Shown here one piece after another: positions 49,701 through 61,820 of a stretch of DNA of 64,000 nt. Origin of the DNA: Strigops habroptila (taxonomy: Eukaryota > Chordata > Aves > Psittaciformes > Psittacidae); assembly GCF_004027225.2 (NCBI RefSeq), contig NC_044277.2, positions 94,376,283 through 94,440,282 on the forward strand. The letters are read 5' to 3'. The notes beneath the pieces were generated by a model, which saw nothing but the letters and a program-made list of their open reading frames with translations, did not search any database and was not told the DNA's origin. Position 1 is the stretch's first letter, and the number at the start of each line of letters is the position of its first letter. The position numbers were made by a program, and so were the translations under genes.

Positions 49701-50562
49701 GTAAGAACTCCTGCCAACAAGCCAAGCACAATATTATTGAGAGTCTCTTTATCTGTGAGGATATTTTTCCATAGTGCCCAGACAACCAGAAGAGACTGGA
49801 ATTTTTCAGGTTTTGCCAGTCCCAGTTTGAAAACAGACTGTCTTGAGCTAAAACTCACTATTTTTTATACCCTATACAGAAAGAAGTGAAGTAACCAAAA
49901 CAAAGATCTCTCATTATTTCTGATTATTTTAAAGCAGGGTCTTGTTCAGTCATTCAGGCAAGAAGGGGAAAGAAGAACCTGCAAAAGGGCAAAGAGCAGA
50001 TCACAAGAAGGAAAAGGCATTCAAGAGGAGCAGCCAAGTGGAGAGAGAGGATATGCAGAGACCGGAGGATATGAACACAGAGGCAGATGATGCAGAGTAA
50101 TGTTAGAAGGAATGTGTGGAATGAGAAACTCTGCAGGAGTAAATAGAAAAATGAGGAACACAAATGGAAACTAAGGGAAGAAATGGTGTCTAGCACACTG
50201 GCAGGAAGGCAGAAAAATAAGTTATATGCAGTGGAAGACTAGAAGCTAAAGAATGAGGGGAGAAAAGAACAAGCCAGCAGGTACCCAAGTAAATTTAAGC
50301 TTCTTAAAGGAATCTTCCTTCATGAAAGCCTTATTAGAGGAATATCATTTTACTAGTACCTATTTGCAATTGAATTTCTATGTTTGGATGCTCCCACACA
50401 TACTCATTTGCGACAGAAGTGCAGCAAAAAGCAACAATGAAAAAATGCACATTGTCATCAGACAAGTATTTTTCTTGATTTCTTATTTATTTCCTACAAC
50501 AAACAATATTTATTAAGACTCTAGCTAGTGGTTCTACAGTCTGGGGAAAGAATTCTTTCTTA

Positions 50563-50592
50563 TGCTTTCTTATGGAGTGCTTTCTTATGGAG
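50563..50592. repeat. 15-bp tandem duplication
   Basis: TGCTTTCTTATGGAG occurs twice back to back. A partial third unit (TTCTTTCTTATGC-like) lies directly to the left. Likely slippage product within a DCDC2 intron. Confidence 0.9.
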
Positions 50593-52007
50593 CTTATTCA
50601 AGAGTCATGCTCTATCTCACCTCTTCCCTAGCTCTGTAATCCCACAGAGAAAAGACTAATGAATCTCAAGAGGACACAGACTGCTTCAAGCTTTGAATTC
50701 CCCAAAGCATGGTGAGGGTTACAAGAAAAAGGAACACATGGAGCCCGATAACAGCTCTACTGAAGAGAAATAGCTAGTGTCTCAAAAAAGCAGGGAACCA
50801 ACTCAGCCTGCCCTAAGCAAAGTGAAATGATAACAGCTTTTGAAACACTAGCACCTACTTTATGACCAACCTCTACAGCTAGCAGCAATGGAGTGACACA
50901 AATAGTAAGAGAGATCAAGAGGCCAGTTCCATCTGAAAAAGGTAGTGACATTACATAAGGGAGGATATTCTTAGAAGGCTTAGCTCTTTGAAGATCCAGT
51001 CCAGAGGCTGTGGGTAGAAGAAAGGCAGCATGGACAAGTTTGTATTAGGAAGGATGATGTCTGATAAATAGGGTGCAGGGTTTCTGATTTTATACTCCGT
51101 CAAGGTCTATTTCATAAAGTAAGCAACTGGGTCCTCAGCTGGTTTCACCAAAGGTAAGAAAAGGTGGCACTGTGTTCCTACAGTACTTTTCCACCTCTGT
51201 GACTTTGTTGCAAATGGACAAATAAAATCAATACAATTTAAGACAACGTTAAGACTGCTGTAAATCGTGCTTCTTGCATAATGGTCCTTCATAGCCAAGG
51301 ATCTTCAGAGTTACCAGCTCTGTCCTATCCCCTCACCCATGCCAGCTATGATGGATTTACAGCCCCTGAGTACTCATTTGTCTGAAAGGGAGTCCACTGA
51401 CCATGCAGAGGAATTTTCTAGATATTTTATATTTCTGGCTAATCTCCTGATAGGTGCAGAATAGATTAATTACCAGCAACAGCAAATTTATAAACACCCA
51501 AAACATTTTGACTAACAACATTTCACCTGACACATTATCGGTTGTCTCAATACACGGATGGTCAGTATATTGTGCACTCACTCAATATGTACAGAAAAAG
51601 CAATGAATTGGTGCATGTATAACCAAGCAAACCTTGTCTAAAGTGCAAAGATCATTTTCTGTCTGATGCCATTCAGTATTTCAGCTGGAATACTAATAAA
51701 TTATATGACTTTATTAAATAGTAATTGAGTTACACATTGAACTAGCTCCTAAGAAATCTATATATTTTAAATAATTAAGCATAGCAATTAATGGCTCTTA
51801 TATAAGCTCCTTTCCTAACCAGCATTATCTGTAAAACATTTATTGCAGCAGAAATTACAACATTATGCAGTTATTAATGCATTCCAAATTTTAAACTGAT
51901 TGAAGTTTACTAGGAGGGATAAAAAAATCATTGTAATAATAGCCCTGAATATTTTATGGAAATCAGAGGCATTTACTAACTGCAAGCTCTGTATGAAAGC
52001 AAGGAAG

Positions 52008-52041
52008 TTAATGTGACTATAAAAAAAAAATTAATGTGACT
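52008..52041. repeat. 11-bp direct repeat flanking an A10 tract
   Basis: TTAATGTGACT at 52008-52018, then AT and ten A, then an identical TTAATGTGACT at 52031-52041. The arrangement looks like a target-site duplication around a bare poly-A tail, but simple slippage or duplication could also give it. Confidence 0.85.
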
Positions 52042-54190
52042 TACCACAGAGACTGCCTCATAAAAATGTTAAGTCAAATTAAAAACAAAATGTAAAAAAT
52101 TTGTGGCTCATTAAATTGACTAGATTGCTAAGAGGAACAGGGAGGACATGTACGCTTATGCCTGTATCCAACATAATTTTCTGGGGTTTTTTGTTGGGTT
52201 TTTTTTAATTTTAAAGTATCACTGTTGTACAAGACCATTTCCAATAAAAAGCCACTACCTTGGTGATAGGCTTGCCTGTGTTTGCACGCCTGTGACTTCA
52301 GTCATCAAAAAGTAATGGAATTACAAAGAAACTGGTAGCAATATACATACGAAACAGTTGGGAATATTAAAAAAGATGTATTTTTCTTTGCCTGATACTA
52401 TTGCAGCCTCAAGCTTCTAAGCAATTAGTTCCTCTGTTCAGAAAATACTGAATTTCTAGTAAGATTTCACACAATAATAGATTGGCGACATGTGACTACC
52501 TCAACAGAAACTGCAAAAGGTGCTTCTAGAGCTTCACCTTCTCTCCTTTACCGGTAGGAAATGTCATAACACTAGAGCAGAGGAAAAGTTGCCTTCGTCA
52601 GCTGCAATAGCTCAGTCATCTTTAAACATAAACAGCTACAAAAATAAAGGACTGCGTGTCATAATACAAGGTTTTTTCTTCCTTCTCCCTACTTTGGTCA
52701 TTCACCTCCTTTATTCTCCATGTTTCTAAGCATTTAATTTATTCATTTATTTCAATTATGGATCATTAAGATCATTTGCATTTTGAAATTAATAAAGCAG
52801 CTTCCATTCAGCCACACCTTTTTTAATTCCATGCCTGTTCCAAAACTCAGCCTTCTCATAGGTACAGCTGGGTCCTAAGGGCTAAACTGTCACAGAGCAA
52901 ATGCAAAAGCCCTGAAATGTCTGTCCTGGTCCAGTCATTCCAAACTGAGCACCAGTACACCTACACTCCATTCTGCAACAAGTTAAGCAACACGGCTTTC
53001 CTTCTGCCAAGTACTATTGCCCATTTTATGCTTTGCAATGTCTTCATTCTACTAAAGCAAACCCAAAGAAACTCACCAAGTGCTCGAAGAAAGAGGCTGC
53101 AAGGTTTACCACCACCTTAGTTCCCCGCTGGCGTTAGAATATTCTGGCTACCACAATTGAGCACTGTCACAATACACACTAACAGCAACAAGGGTTCTCA
53201 TTTCTTGCTACAGATTGTGATTTTATCTCCTATTATGCGAGGAATAAGCTTACAGGTCCTGAAAAATCTCAGCAAATAAGAAACAAGATGATCTGTCTTC
53301 TCACAGTTTTTGCCTGCTTTGACAACACAGCAGTGATATGATCTATGTGTCTGCGTTTTAAATAGAGAGAGTTTTTTTAATCCTAAAAATTGTCAGCAGG
53401 AAAGCACGGACAACAGTTTTAGGTTACAATGCACAGCCGATATTCAGCTGTCCAGGTTTATACTCTTTAGCAAGTTTGTAATTTTATTGAAAGCAATTCA
53501 GAGCATGATAGCAGGAGTGGCTCCCATACCTGACGGTCTTTGCAGCTTTTCCATTAATTAAGGGTTGTCCTTTTCCTTCCTTTTTTTAGCCAATAGCAAA
53601 CCCAGGAAACTGAAATGATTGCTAACTTCTAAGACCTTTTAATACTCAAAACTAGACCTAAAAAACCTTGTAGTGGATCAGCTCATCTCCAGTATAGTAC
53701 TTTTCCAAATCTTAGTGAGAACTCAAACATCACATTCTATTATCTTTAGAACTTGTTTTATAGTTTAGAAGGGAGTAGGGGGTGATTTTGCAAGCTGTGA
53801 GACCACAATTCAACTACTGTACTTGAATGGAATAGGCTTTAAAGTGAGGGTGCTTCCTTACAAGAATTTTCTACTACATGTCTGAATTTGCTTTCCTGTT
53901 CAACTTCCTACAGTGTACCCTTTACAGAATGTGGTGCAAATGAAAAAATAATTAGGTTTGGGTTTTGTATTTTTCAAAGCTTTAAACCAAGATGCTGATA
54001 ATTAAATGTGCCTTTAGTGTCACTTTCATAAGCCCAAATTATGCCGAACCAGTTGCACTAGTCTAAGCTCTACCTCACATTTCCTAATGTTAGGAAAATA
54101 AACTAGCTAAACCTCACATTTCCAGTTGCAATTACTGTTACATATAATATATTCAATATTAATTAGGTTCTACCAGTGCAATGAGAGTCC

Positions 54191-54288
54191 AATCATAACA
54201 TTATGCCTTATAATGTTATGATTATTTATGCCTTATAATGTTATGATTATTTATGCCTTATAATGTTATGATTATTTATGCCTTATAA
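54191..54288. repeat. 25-bp minisatellite with an inverted leader
   Basis: Three full copies and an 11-bp partial copy of ATGCCTTATAATGTTATGAT plus TATTT (25 bp) fill 54203-54288. Immediately to the left, AATCATAACATTAT (54191-54204) is the exact reverse complement of ATAATGTTATGATT (54210-54223) in the first unit, with a 5-nt spacer. The array therefore starts with a perfect 14-bp hairpin. The copies are identical to each other, which points to recent expansion. Confidence 0.97.
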
Positions 54289-54860
54289 GTTACAAAAACC
54301 AAACCACCAGCTCACAGTCTACTGGATTTGCTCTAGCAGTGGTGAATTTAAGTCTTGCACAGTGTTCAACACTAAGAAACTCTTTAATCATCTTGAGGGG
54401 ATTATAACATGGATCAGTTGTAATATGAACGGCATGCTCGTGAAATTCTTAGTGTGTTAAAAGAAAAAATTCAAAGTAAATACATGGTTAGCCCAACTAA
54501 ACACTATTGGAAGATTAGGTTAAGCTTTAAATACAGTATGAGCATAATTCTTCAGATGTTAAGTCCCAGGAAAAATATCACTTTCAGTCTGGCACTTAGA
54601 AGAGAGATTTGATGTAACTGCTAAATTGGCAGGGAAAAGGACAGCAAAGAATATGGGATACATTTTCTACTATGAATATTTTCTTTACAGCTATTTCCGT
54701 ACACTCAAAAATGTGCATGTGTAAACTCACTGTGTAGTTTATTGGTGTCCAATTAAAATAAATTAATCCCACGTCAGTGACAGCCAAATGCAGCCAACTA
54801 AAATGCCTAGAGTCTTTTTCCCTGTCCCTCAGGAAAAAAATAAATAAGAATGTATAAAAA

Positions 54861-55949
54861 AGATAGATGGACCACTCAGTGGATAAAGAACTGGCTGGAT
54901 GGCCGCACACAAAGAGTTGTGGTAAATGGTTCGATGTCCAGTTGGAAACCTGTAACGAGTGGTGTCCCTCAGGGATCGGTGTTGGGACCAGTCCTGTTCA
55001 ACATCTTTGTCGGTGACATGGACAGTGGGATTGAGTGCGCCCTCAGCAAGTTTGCCAACGACACCAAGCTGTGTGGTTTGGTTGATACGCTGGAGGGAAG
55101 GGATGCCATCCAGAGGGACCTTGACACGCTTGTGAGGTGGGCTGATGCCAACCTTATGAAGTTTAACCAAGCCAAGTGTAAGGTCTTACACCTGGTTCGG
55201 GGCAATCCCAGGCACTGCTACAGGTTGGGCGGAGAAGAGATTCAGAGCAGCCCTGCAGAGAAGAACTTGGGGGTGTTGGTTGATGAAAAGCTTAACATGA
55301 GCCGGCAGTGTGCGCTTGCAGCCCAGAAAGCCAACCGTATCCTGGGCTGCACCAAAAGAAGCGTGACCAGCAGGTCGAAGGAGGTGATCCTGCCCCTCTA
55401 CTCTGCTCTCGTGAGACCTCACTTGGAGTACTGCGTACAGTTCTGGTGTCCTCAACATAAAAAGGACATGGAGCTGTTGGAGCAAGTCCAGAGGAGGGCC
55501 ACGAGGATGATAAGAGGGCTGGAGCACCTCCCGTATGAAGACAGGCTGAGAGAGTTGGGGCTGTTCAGCCTGGAGAAGAGAAGCTACGTGAGACCTCATA
55601 GCAGTCTTCCAGTATCTGAAGGTGGCCTATAAGGATGCTGGGGAGGGACTCTTCCTTAGGGACTGTAGTGGTAGGACAAGGGGTAATGGCTTCAAACTTA
55701 AACAGGGGAAGTTTAGATTAGATATAAGGAAGAAGTTCTTTACAGTGAGGGTGGTGAAGCACTGGAATGGGTTGCCCAGGGAGGTTGTGGATGCTCCATC
55801 CCTCGCGGTGTTCAAGGCCAGGTTGGACAGAGCCTTGGGCGACATGGTTTAGTGCGAGGTGTCCCTGCCCATGGCAGGGGGGTTGGAACTAGGTGATCTT
55901 AAGGTCCTTTCCAACCCTTACTATTCTATGATTCTATGATTCTATGACA
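54861..55949 (+). mobile_element. CR1 LINE, youngest-looking copy, antisense in a DCDC2 intron
   Basis: A 5'-truncated copy starting inside the RT ([18 protein letters not shown]) and reaching the 3' end with three TTCTATGA-type units at about 55922-55949. The frame 54850-55632 is open for 260 codons through [48 protein letters not shown] and [20 protein letters not shown]. The last part ([20 protein letters not shown] to APSLAVFKARLDRALGDMV) is in the next frame at 55622-55852, shifted by what look like two 1-base deletions near 55585. The RT dyad is FAND rather than FADD. The copy lacks the endonuclease and half of the RT, so it is inactive. Confidence 0.95.
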
Positions 55950-58237
55950 TAAGATGGTGTTAAGTGTTTCCCTTACCCAATCCAAAGCTCTTGAATTTGA
56001 AGGAGTTTTTTTGAATATACCTGCAAAGCCAACTGAGGAATTGCAGTGAGCCTTTAGAGTAGACAGTGGAGCTACACCGACTCAAACAATACTTGGAAGC
56101 AATCATCATTACTGTGTAAGTGGAGTTGGCTTCTAGCTCTCCATCAAAAATTCTGAATAAGACTCCTCACTGTAAAACAAAACTGAAAATGACATAATTC
56201 TACGATTCTTATTTCAGGAAGGTGGTAAATATATTCAGGTGTACTGAATAGCAAGACATGGGCAGGCAGGTTAAAGCCAAGCATCCTACTGAGCCATGAA
56301 CAACAAGCTGTAGGATACAGATATGTTAGGTCATCTGAGTATGAAAATATTTTCAGTGTTTGCAGATCTCAAACATTTCCTTCCTGCTTCACTGGTGTGA
56401 TAAAGGTCACCTTAGTATGTCAAAAGACGCAGGCAGAGAAGCCAGCCACAACGTGGTCTGCTTGAATGAGGCAAACTAGTTTGTTTCTTTCATTAGCAAG
56501 GAAGCATGGTAATGAGACTTCCCCACTGTGAACTTTTTTTTTCAAGTAGAGAAAGGGCTGCACAGGTCAAAACTGAGCCAGGTGACTCTCCTGTGAAGCG
56601 CCAAAAAACAATGCCAATGCTGATGAGGGCAGAGTGTTTCGGGCTTTGCTTACTTCAACGTATCTGCTTGTTTCTCACATCCCCCACTGACAGAGTTGTA
56701 GTCAGTGGGCTCATAAAGCTGATCTGACTGATGAGGCTCTCTAGGGAAAGCTTTTGAAGGAGACTACCACCTACCTCTATTTCAAAATGTACATCAGCCA
56801 GCTAACAACTTCCACTTCCCACCTGCAGATAAATAATTTGGTGGAAGTACTTAATCAAGCTCCTGTGCTATATTTAACTGAACAGATAGTCCCACAGGTG
56901 AAAAATATTCAGCTAATGAGGAACAAAGAAAACTTGATAGCAAAACAGGCTATCAAGTCACAAAATAATATGGCTTTGTCATATTTAACATCATCACAAA
57001 TCACACAGCAGTTCAGTGTCTTAAAATAATAAAGGACAGAAATAAGGTGTAATGCTGACCTCTGCAACCCCCTGTTTTTACGGTCCAACTGGCTTTCTGC
57101 CAGGGGCAGTCTCTGACACAGAGGGCTGGCTGGGCAGAAGGATACTGAAGTTGTAGCACTCCACACTAACAGGTCACAACTCCTACAGCTTGCCTGGCCT
57201 ATGCTTCAGGTCGCTACATCTTCATGTGTGACCAGAATAAACAGTTGGAAGACAAACTGTGTAGATGTCTCTTCGGGGTGAATATAGTACATTTTCTTTG
57301 AACTGCTTCACCACAAGCTACCTAAGTGCTGACTAGGTAGTGGAGCTCTCCCATAGGATCTGGCCCACGTGAAAAGACCTTTGCTCTGATTTGTCAAGAG
57401 TTGTCCTCTTTCCCCAGATTTTGCCTGCAAGTGCTGCAGTCTCTCACAGGCAGACAAATAAGGGCAAAACAAGCAGAGGAGCAATTTAAGAATCCTTCAC
57501 ATCCCACATGGAGATGTTTATTTCCTACTGCTTTGCTTCTCCAGAGAGAAGCCTGCTGTTCCTTTACATGGGAAAGAACAATAAAAAGGAACATACAGCG
57601 ACAGGCTTTGGTTACCAAACACGGCACAGTATGTTAACGCCTCTTTTACACTCGTAAGATTCAATAGAAAACAAATAAAATGAATCTGTCTGCATGCATA
57701 AAACCTATGAAAGTTATATTATCCAAGTTACACACAACCTACAATTAGTATATTGCTCAAGAATAGTTCCAGCTGTAAAAACTACTATCACACTAGTAAT
57801 TTTAAAAAATATTTTAGGTATGCTGTCTCCAGATATTCTCAAAAATAAGGGTAAACTTAAACAATTGGAGCTATAAATCTCAACATTTCCTGTATCTCTG
57901 AAAGGCATCATTGCATCCTAGGGAAATGTATACTAAGTACATTGAAGCACTCAATTTTAAAGGAATTGAGTGGTGTTAACACTACTAACAATCTTATAGG
58001 TGCATTTTAGTTCTTAATGTTAATGGTGAAATACACGACATTTTTCCCTTTGAGCAGACCAGCTCCTTTTCTTCATATTTTTTGTAGGGCAGAACTGTGG
58101 GAAAATGGTCAAAATATGTTTTCTATTATGCTTTTATCAAAAACATAAAGATAGGATCATATTAGTTTAACTTCCAAGGTATACTAAATATTATATACAG
58201 GCTCCTGTGGTGTGCAAAGCCGGGAAGGTAGCGGTTA

Positions 58238-58268
58238 TGCATAGGTACATTTCCTATGTACCTATGCA
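58238..58268. repeat. Perfect 13-bp inverted repeat downstream of a DCDC2 exon
   Basis: TGCATAGGTACAT at 58238-58250 and ATGTACCTATGCA at 58256-58268 are exact reverse complements separated by TTCCT. In the DCDC2 transcript this hairpin begins about 140 nt after the donor of exon 58409-58604. Confidence 0.96.
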
Positions 58269-58408
58269 GAAAGAACTTTTGTAAATTCAGTTAGCCAGAG
58301 CAAACAGGCAATTCAAGAACTATACAAGTATATTATTCCACTATTTCATTGAATTTTAACTGAAGAGCAAAAGCCACTATGTACGGTAGTGTTTATCTCA
58401 GTACTGAC

Positions 58409-58604
58409 CATCATCTTGAAGGACTCCTTTGGAAGCTGTTACTGTCTGTTTTACTTTTGTAGAGTTGTTAGAAAAGTGTCGTCTGGACACAGAATCTTCT
58501 GGATTATGGCTTTTTTTGTCTTTCCCTTTGGGAAGCTGAGGTGAAGAACTGTTTTCTCCTGGGTCACTGGATGCAGTGGTAGATTTAGATTGCCGATCAC
58601 TTCC
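58409..58604 (-). CDS. DCDC2: DCDC2 exon, Ser/Lys-rich linker (65 codons plus 1 base)
   Basis: On the minus strand it follows the acceptor TTCTTTTCAG and reads GSDRQSKSTTASSDPGENSS, then SPQLPKGKDKKSHNPEDSVS, ending STKVKQTVTASKGVLQDDG across the junction. It ends before GTCAGT. The start GSDRQSKST..SSD and the SSPQ..K.K.KK pattern align with the human segment following KGS in DCDC2. The phase runs from 0 to 1, matching both neighbours. This is low-complexity linker C-terminal to the doublecortin tandem, rich in Ser, Lys and Asn, with no enzymatic motif. The donor GTCAGT is weaker than the GTAAGT of the two exons upstream. Confidence 0.94.
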
Positions 58605-61010
58605 CTGAAAAGAAGTGTACATAATTATCATTGATGAAAATGACAACATTTATTTTTTCAGTTTCAATTTAATTTCAACTTTTTAATAGTAGGGATTGGT
58701 GTCAACTATTAAAGAAGCATATTAATTTAAAATCACTAAGTGATGATTAAACTATCCAGAAAACTGTAACTATCTCATCAACTTACTATATGATCCAACA
58801 GATTAAATGTTCCTCAACAATGCCCAGAGAAAATAACACATTTGTTATAAGGAAATAATGCTTCATTTGATGAAAAGAATGGCTAGGGGTATCTCTACAT
58901 GCATGCATGTGATATACAGCTATATCTCAGCTACACATATGTGCGGAAAGTCACAAAATGTAACAAATACAACTTGTGAAGGATTCATTGCCTGTGTAAA
59001 TGAGACATAGGCCTTAATCTAAGTGTCAAAAGCAGCTGGAAGAGGATGACAGTCTTCATATGGCAGTAACAGTGACTGCCAAGTGGACACCAAGAAAGAG
59101 GTCTGCCCACACATCACCTCTGCATCACCTCCAAAGACATCAGCCAGTTCCTCTGCTTGCTCTGTGGTGTATCTAGAAACAGAACCGGAAACCTGGTCCG
59201 TATTTTTACAGCTTTGATGTGTGTATGATCCTGCATGTACTAGCCAGAGATTTTACTATTTGTACACATTTTTCTCCAGTGTAAATCTGTTCACAATCAA
59301 CATCACAACAACCTGAACTGTATAGGTACTGTTTATATCATTCCAGTCTTTACAAAGACTTTACCAACCTAACACCCTCACCATTGCCTCATACTTTTGC
59401 TGGTCTAACAGTACCTGCAGTTTCTTTCTAATCCAGTACTGTCAAAACACTCTATATAACAACAAAACACTCAAACAGATAGGGCAGAAAACCTTATCAG
59501 TATCTGGAACTGTTCACCTTATCACAGACTTAGCTGAATCACAGATGACAAATATACTCTACTTCACTATTTTGCTTAGTATAGCTGCATGAACAATTCA
59601 TGCCATTTTAGAACTTTCCCACCAGAAAGGCCTTTCATTCTGTGACGGTCATAGACAATTTGTTTCACCTCACTGCTTAAGTTAAAAGGTAATGCTATAT
59701 AAAATTACAATAAAAATGTGATTACAAAATCACATTTTTATGTGATTCTGCTAGTTTTCATATAATCAGTAGAAATCAGTTCCTTTTAAAATATCTTACT
59801 TAAATACTGCTTAGCTTTTACCATCTAATCTACCATTTATCTACCAGTACCATCAAATCTACCACTTACCCTTTCTCTATAAAGAGAAATAATGGCATGG
59901 CAATATTTCAGTCCCTTCTAACTCAAACTGGAGACTTTTACTTCCAAGAAATAATAGTAAAAAAGTGTAGCTATCAAACTGAAGTAAACAATTGCATGAT
60001 TTATACCAGTTCAAGTATTGCATTACATATTCAAGAGCAGCAGTAGGTATTCCTGCCTTCTTATGTTTTGACAATTGTTATCAGCGTGTATTACGATCCC
60101 AATGGAATAAAGGTGAATATCAGGTAATTTTTTGTCCACGTTGTAAAGTAATAATAGAAGAGGAAAGAAGTTAAAGCTTACAAATGCTAGAACAGCAAAG
60201 CTCGCATCTTAAAACCAAACAGCACTTGAAACTAAGTTTTTTACTGAGGTTTTATCTTTGACTGAATTTCAACATAATGGAACAGTATATTTTATTGCTT
60301 ACTTTGTTCAGTGGCTCAACTTTTTTTGTTTTATAAATGGTGAATGGACATGATCAACTACTACAATTATAATGACAGACTGTGAATCTGACTCTCCACT
60401 ATCTTGTACTTGTATAGTAAACTGCACTTGTACAGAATCTGTGCAGATACTTATATTCTGATTTGGCACTGTTTTAAATCCAGAGTGGACTCATTTTGTA
60501 CATATATAAACAGCTACACAGGTTACAAAATGGGGGAGGCTCAAGCTCTGTATTTAATGGTTAGCTAGGACAAAACACATCAGATAGATAGGAAACTGGT
60601 TTAGAGCGTTAATAAAACTCAGCATGCAGAAACACCATTTTCTGCAAGATGTTCTGTAAAAGGTTCTGTGTTTTTCCTCTAGGTATTTAATTTGAATGAA
60701 TAAATAAACAAACACACAAAGACAGCTGACAAGGTTTATGGGAAAGACCTCAAGGCAGCAGCTGATCTTTGCTATGGAAGGTTTTATAAAAAATAAAGCA
60801 GCCATTATTGCAATAATATTTTCTCAGATTTCTCCTGTCTAACTGACACTGCAAATAGCTACAGATACATCAAGCTTTCATAAGCATACCACTAGGTGCC
60901 TGTGGATTTTTTCACTTCAGATTTAACTAAAACCCAAAGGACAGGGACTTTCAATCTGCTGGAATTAAGTGAAATTAGAAACAAATTTTATTATGGCACT
61001 TGATACTTAC
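58605..61010 (-). other. DCDC2: DCDC2 intron (2.4 kb)
   Basis: A phase-0 intron. It contains the hairpin at 59711 and an exon-like 55-bp segment at 59118-59172, listed among the findings, which family comparison does not support as coding. Confidence 0.85.
59711..59740. repeat. Perfect 13-bp inverted repeat with a third arm
   Basis: TAAAAATGTGATT at 59711-59723 and AATCACATTTTTA at 59728-59740 are exact reverse complements separated by ACAA. TGTGATT recurs immediately afterwards (59741-59747) and could pair instead with the right arm. It lies in a DCDC2 intron. Confidence 0.95.
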
Positions 61011-61065
61011 ACTGCCTTTAGACTTTCGAGATCCCACAATTGGAGGTAGTGCAGAGGCTTTGGAA
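61011..61065 (-). CDS. DCDC2: DCDC2 small exon after the second doublecortin domain
   Basis: A 55-bp exon on the minus strand, from acceptor TTATTTCTGCAG to donor GTAAGT. With two bases carried from the previous exon it reads GSKASALPPIVGSRKSKGS, matching the very conserved human block KASSLPPIVGSRKSKGS. It enters in phase 2 and leaves in phase 0. It encodes the short basic linker that follows the second doublecortin domain. Confidence 0.96.
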
Positions 61066-61428
61066 CTGCAGAAATAAGCCATATCTTAGAATTGCGTATG
61101 CTGTCACTATTATGCATCAGCCAGATAACTCCAAGTCGGCTATGGCAACAGAGTTAATTCTTTTATTCATTGTGTGTTTTTACTAACAAATACATTACAT
61201 TTCCCCACAATGCATACTTCATGTACTGAAAATTTGCAGAGCAGCATTCAGTGAATTACTATGTGAAAGATCTTGACAACTATTATAATGAAAAGTTCCA
61301 GCAAGTAAAAAAAATAATCAGTTTGCATCGATTGATTAACGTAGCTTTTCATCGTCCTTAAATTTGTTTGTTGGAAATGCTGTTTCCTGAAACACTTTCA
61401 AGATATTTACATTGTCTACAGTAGCTCA

Positions 61429-61464
<36 letters not shown>

Positions 61465-61820
61465 AAAAAAATTATACACCAGTCTATATGCAGAATATGG
61501 GACAAAAAAAAAAAACCCAACAACAAATTAAGCCAAGTCAAAATAATCCTTTCTCTGACATTAATTTTGTGATACATGATCAATGGCATGTTTATGAGGT
61601 GAAATAGTCTTCTGAATTTCCATTTTCTCTTTTGTTTTCGTCTTCTCAACTTTCTCAGAAGTTGTCAATAAAGTTTTGCATCCCTACTAACCCATCCATC
61701 TATCCCTCTGTCCATTCCTCATTCCTGGAATGATGATTTTGTACTTTACTGGTGGTACTTTGTAAACATATTGACACACAGAGGCATGTGAGAATTAAAC
61801 CACACACCTATAGAACTTAC
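61066..61820 (-). other. DCDC2: DCDC2 intron (755 bp)
   Basis: A phase-2 intron with an A32 run at 61431-61462 (T32 in the transcript) and further A-rich sequence to about 61515. Nothing else is recognised. Confidence 0.85.
61431..61462. repeat. A32 homopolymer
   Basis: Thirty-two A in a row, followed by TTAAAAAA and a second A run near 61504-61514. No retroposon body is visible to its left. Confidence 0.95.

Larger units (their letters stand above)
46389..58408 (-). other. DCDC2: DCDC2 intron (12 kb)
   Basis: A phase-1 intron between exons 58409-58604 and 46288-46388. It holds the polypurine tract, two small tandem or direct-repeat structures, the 25-bp minisatellite and a CR1 copy inserted antisense at 54.86 kb. 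No other exon was recognised, and the short open frames in this span appear to be noise. Confidence 0.85.

Noticed and set aside
54829-55599. Minus-strand open frames of 72-137 codons opposite the 54.9-kb CR1
   Set aside because: They are shadows of the CR1 coding frame; the + strand gives clear RT content.
56506-56727. Frame with a sumoylation-like KTEPGDSPVKRQK stretch
   Set aside because: Isolated short frame in a DCDC2 intron with no splice sites or homology; probably coincidence.
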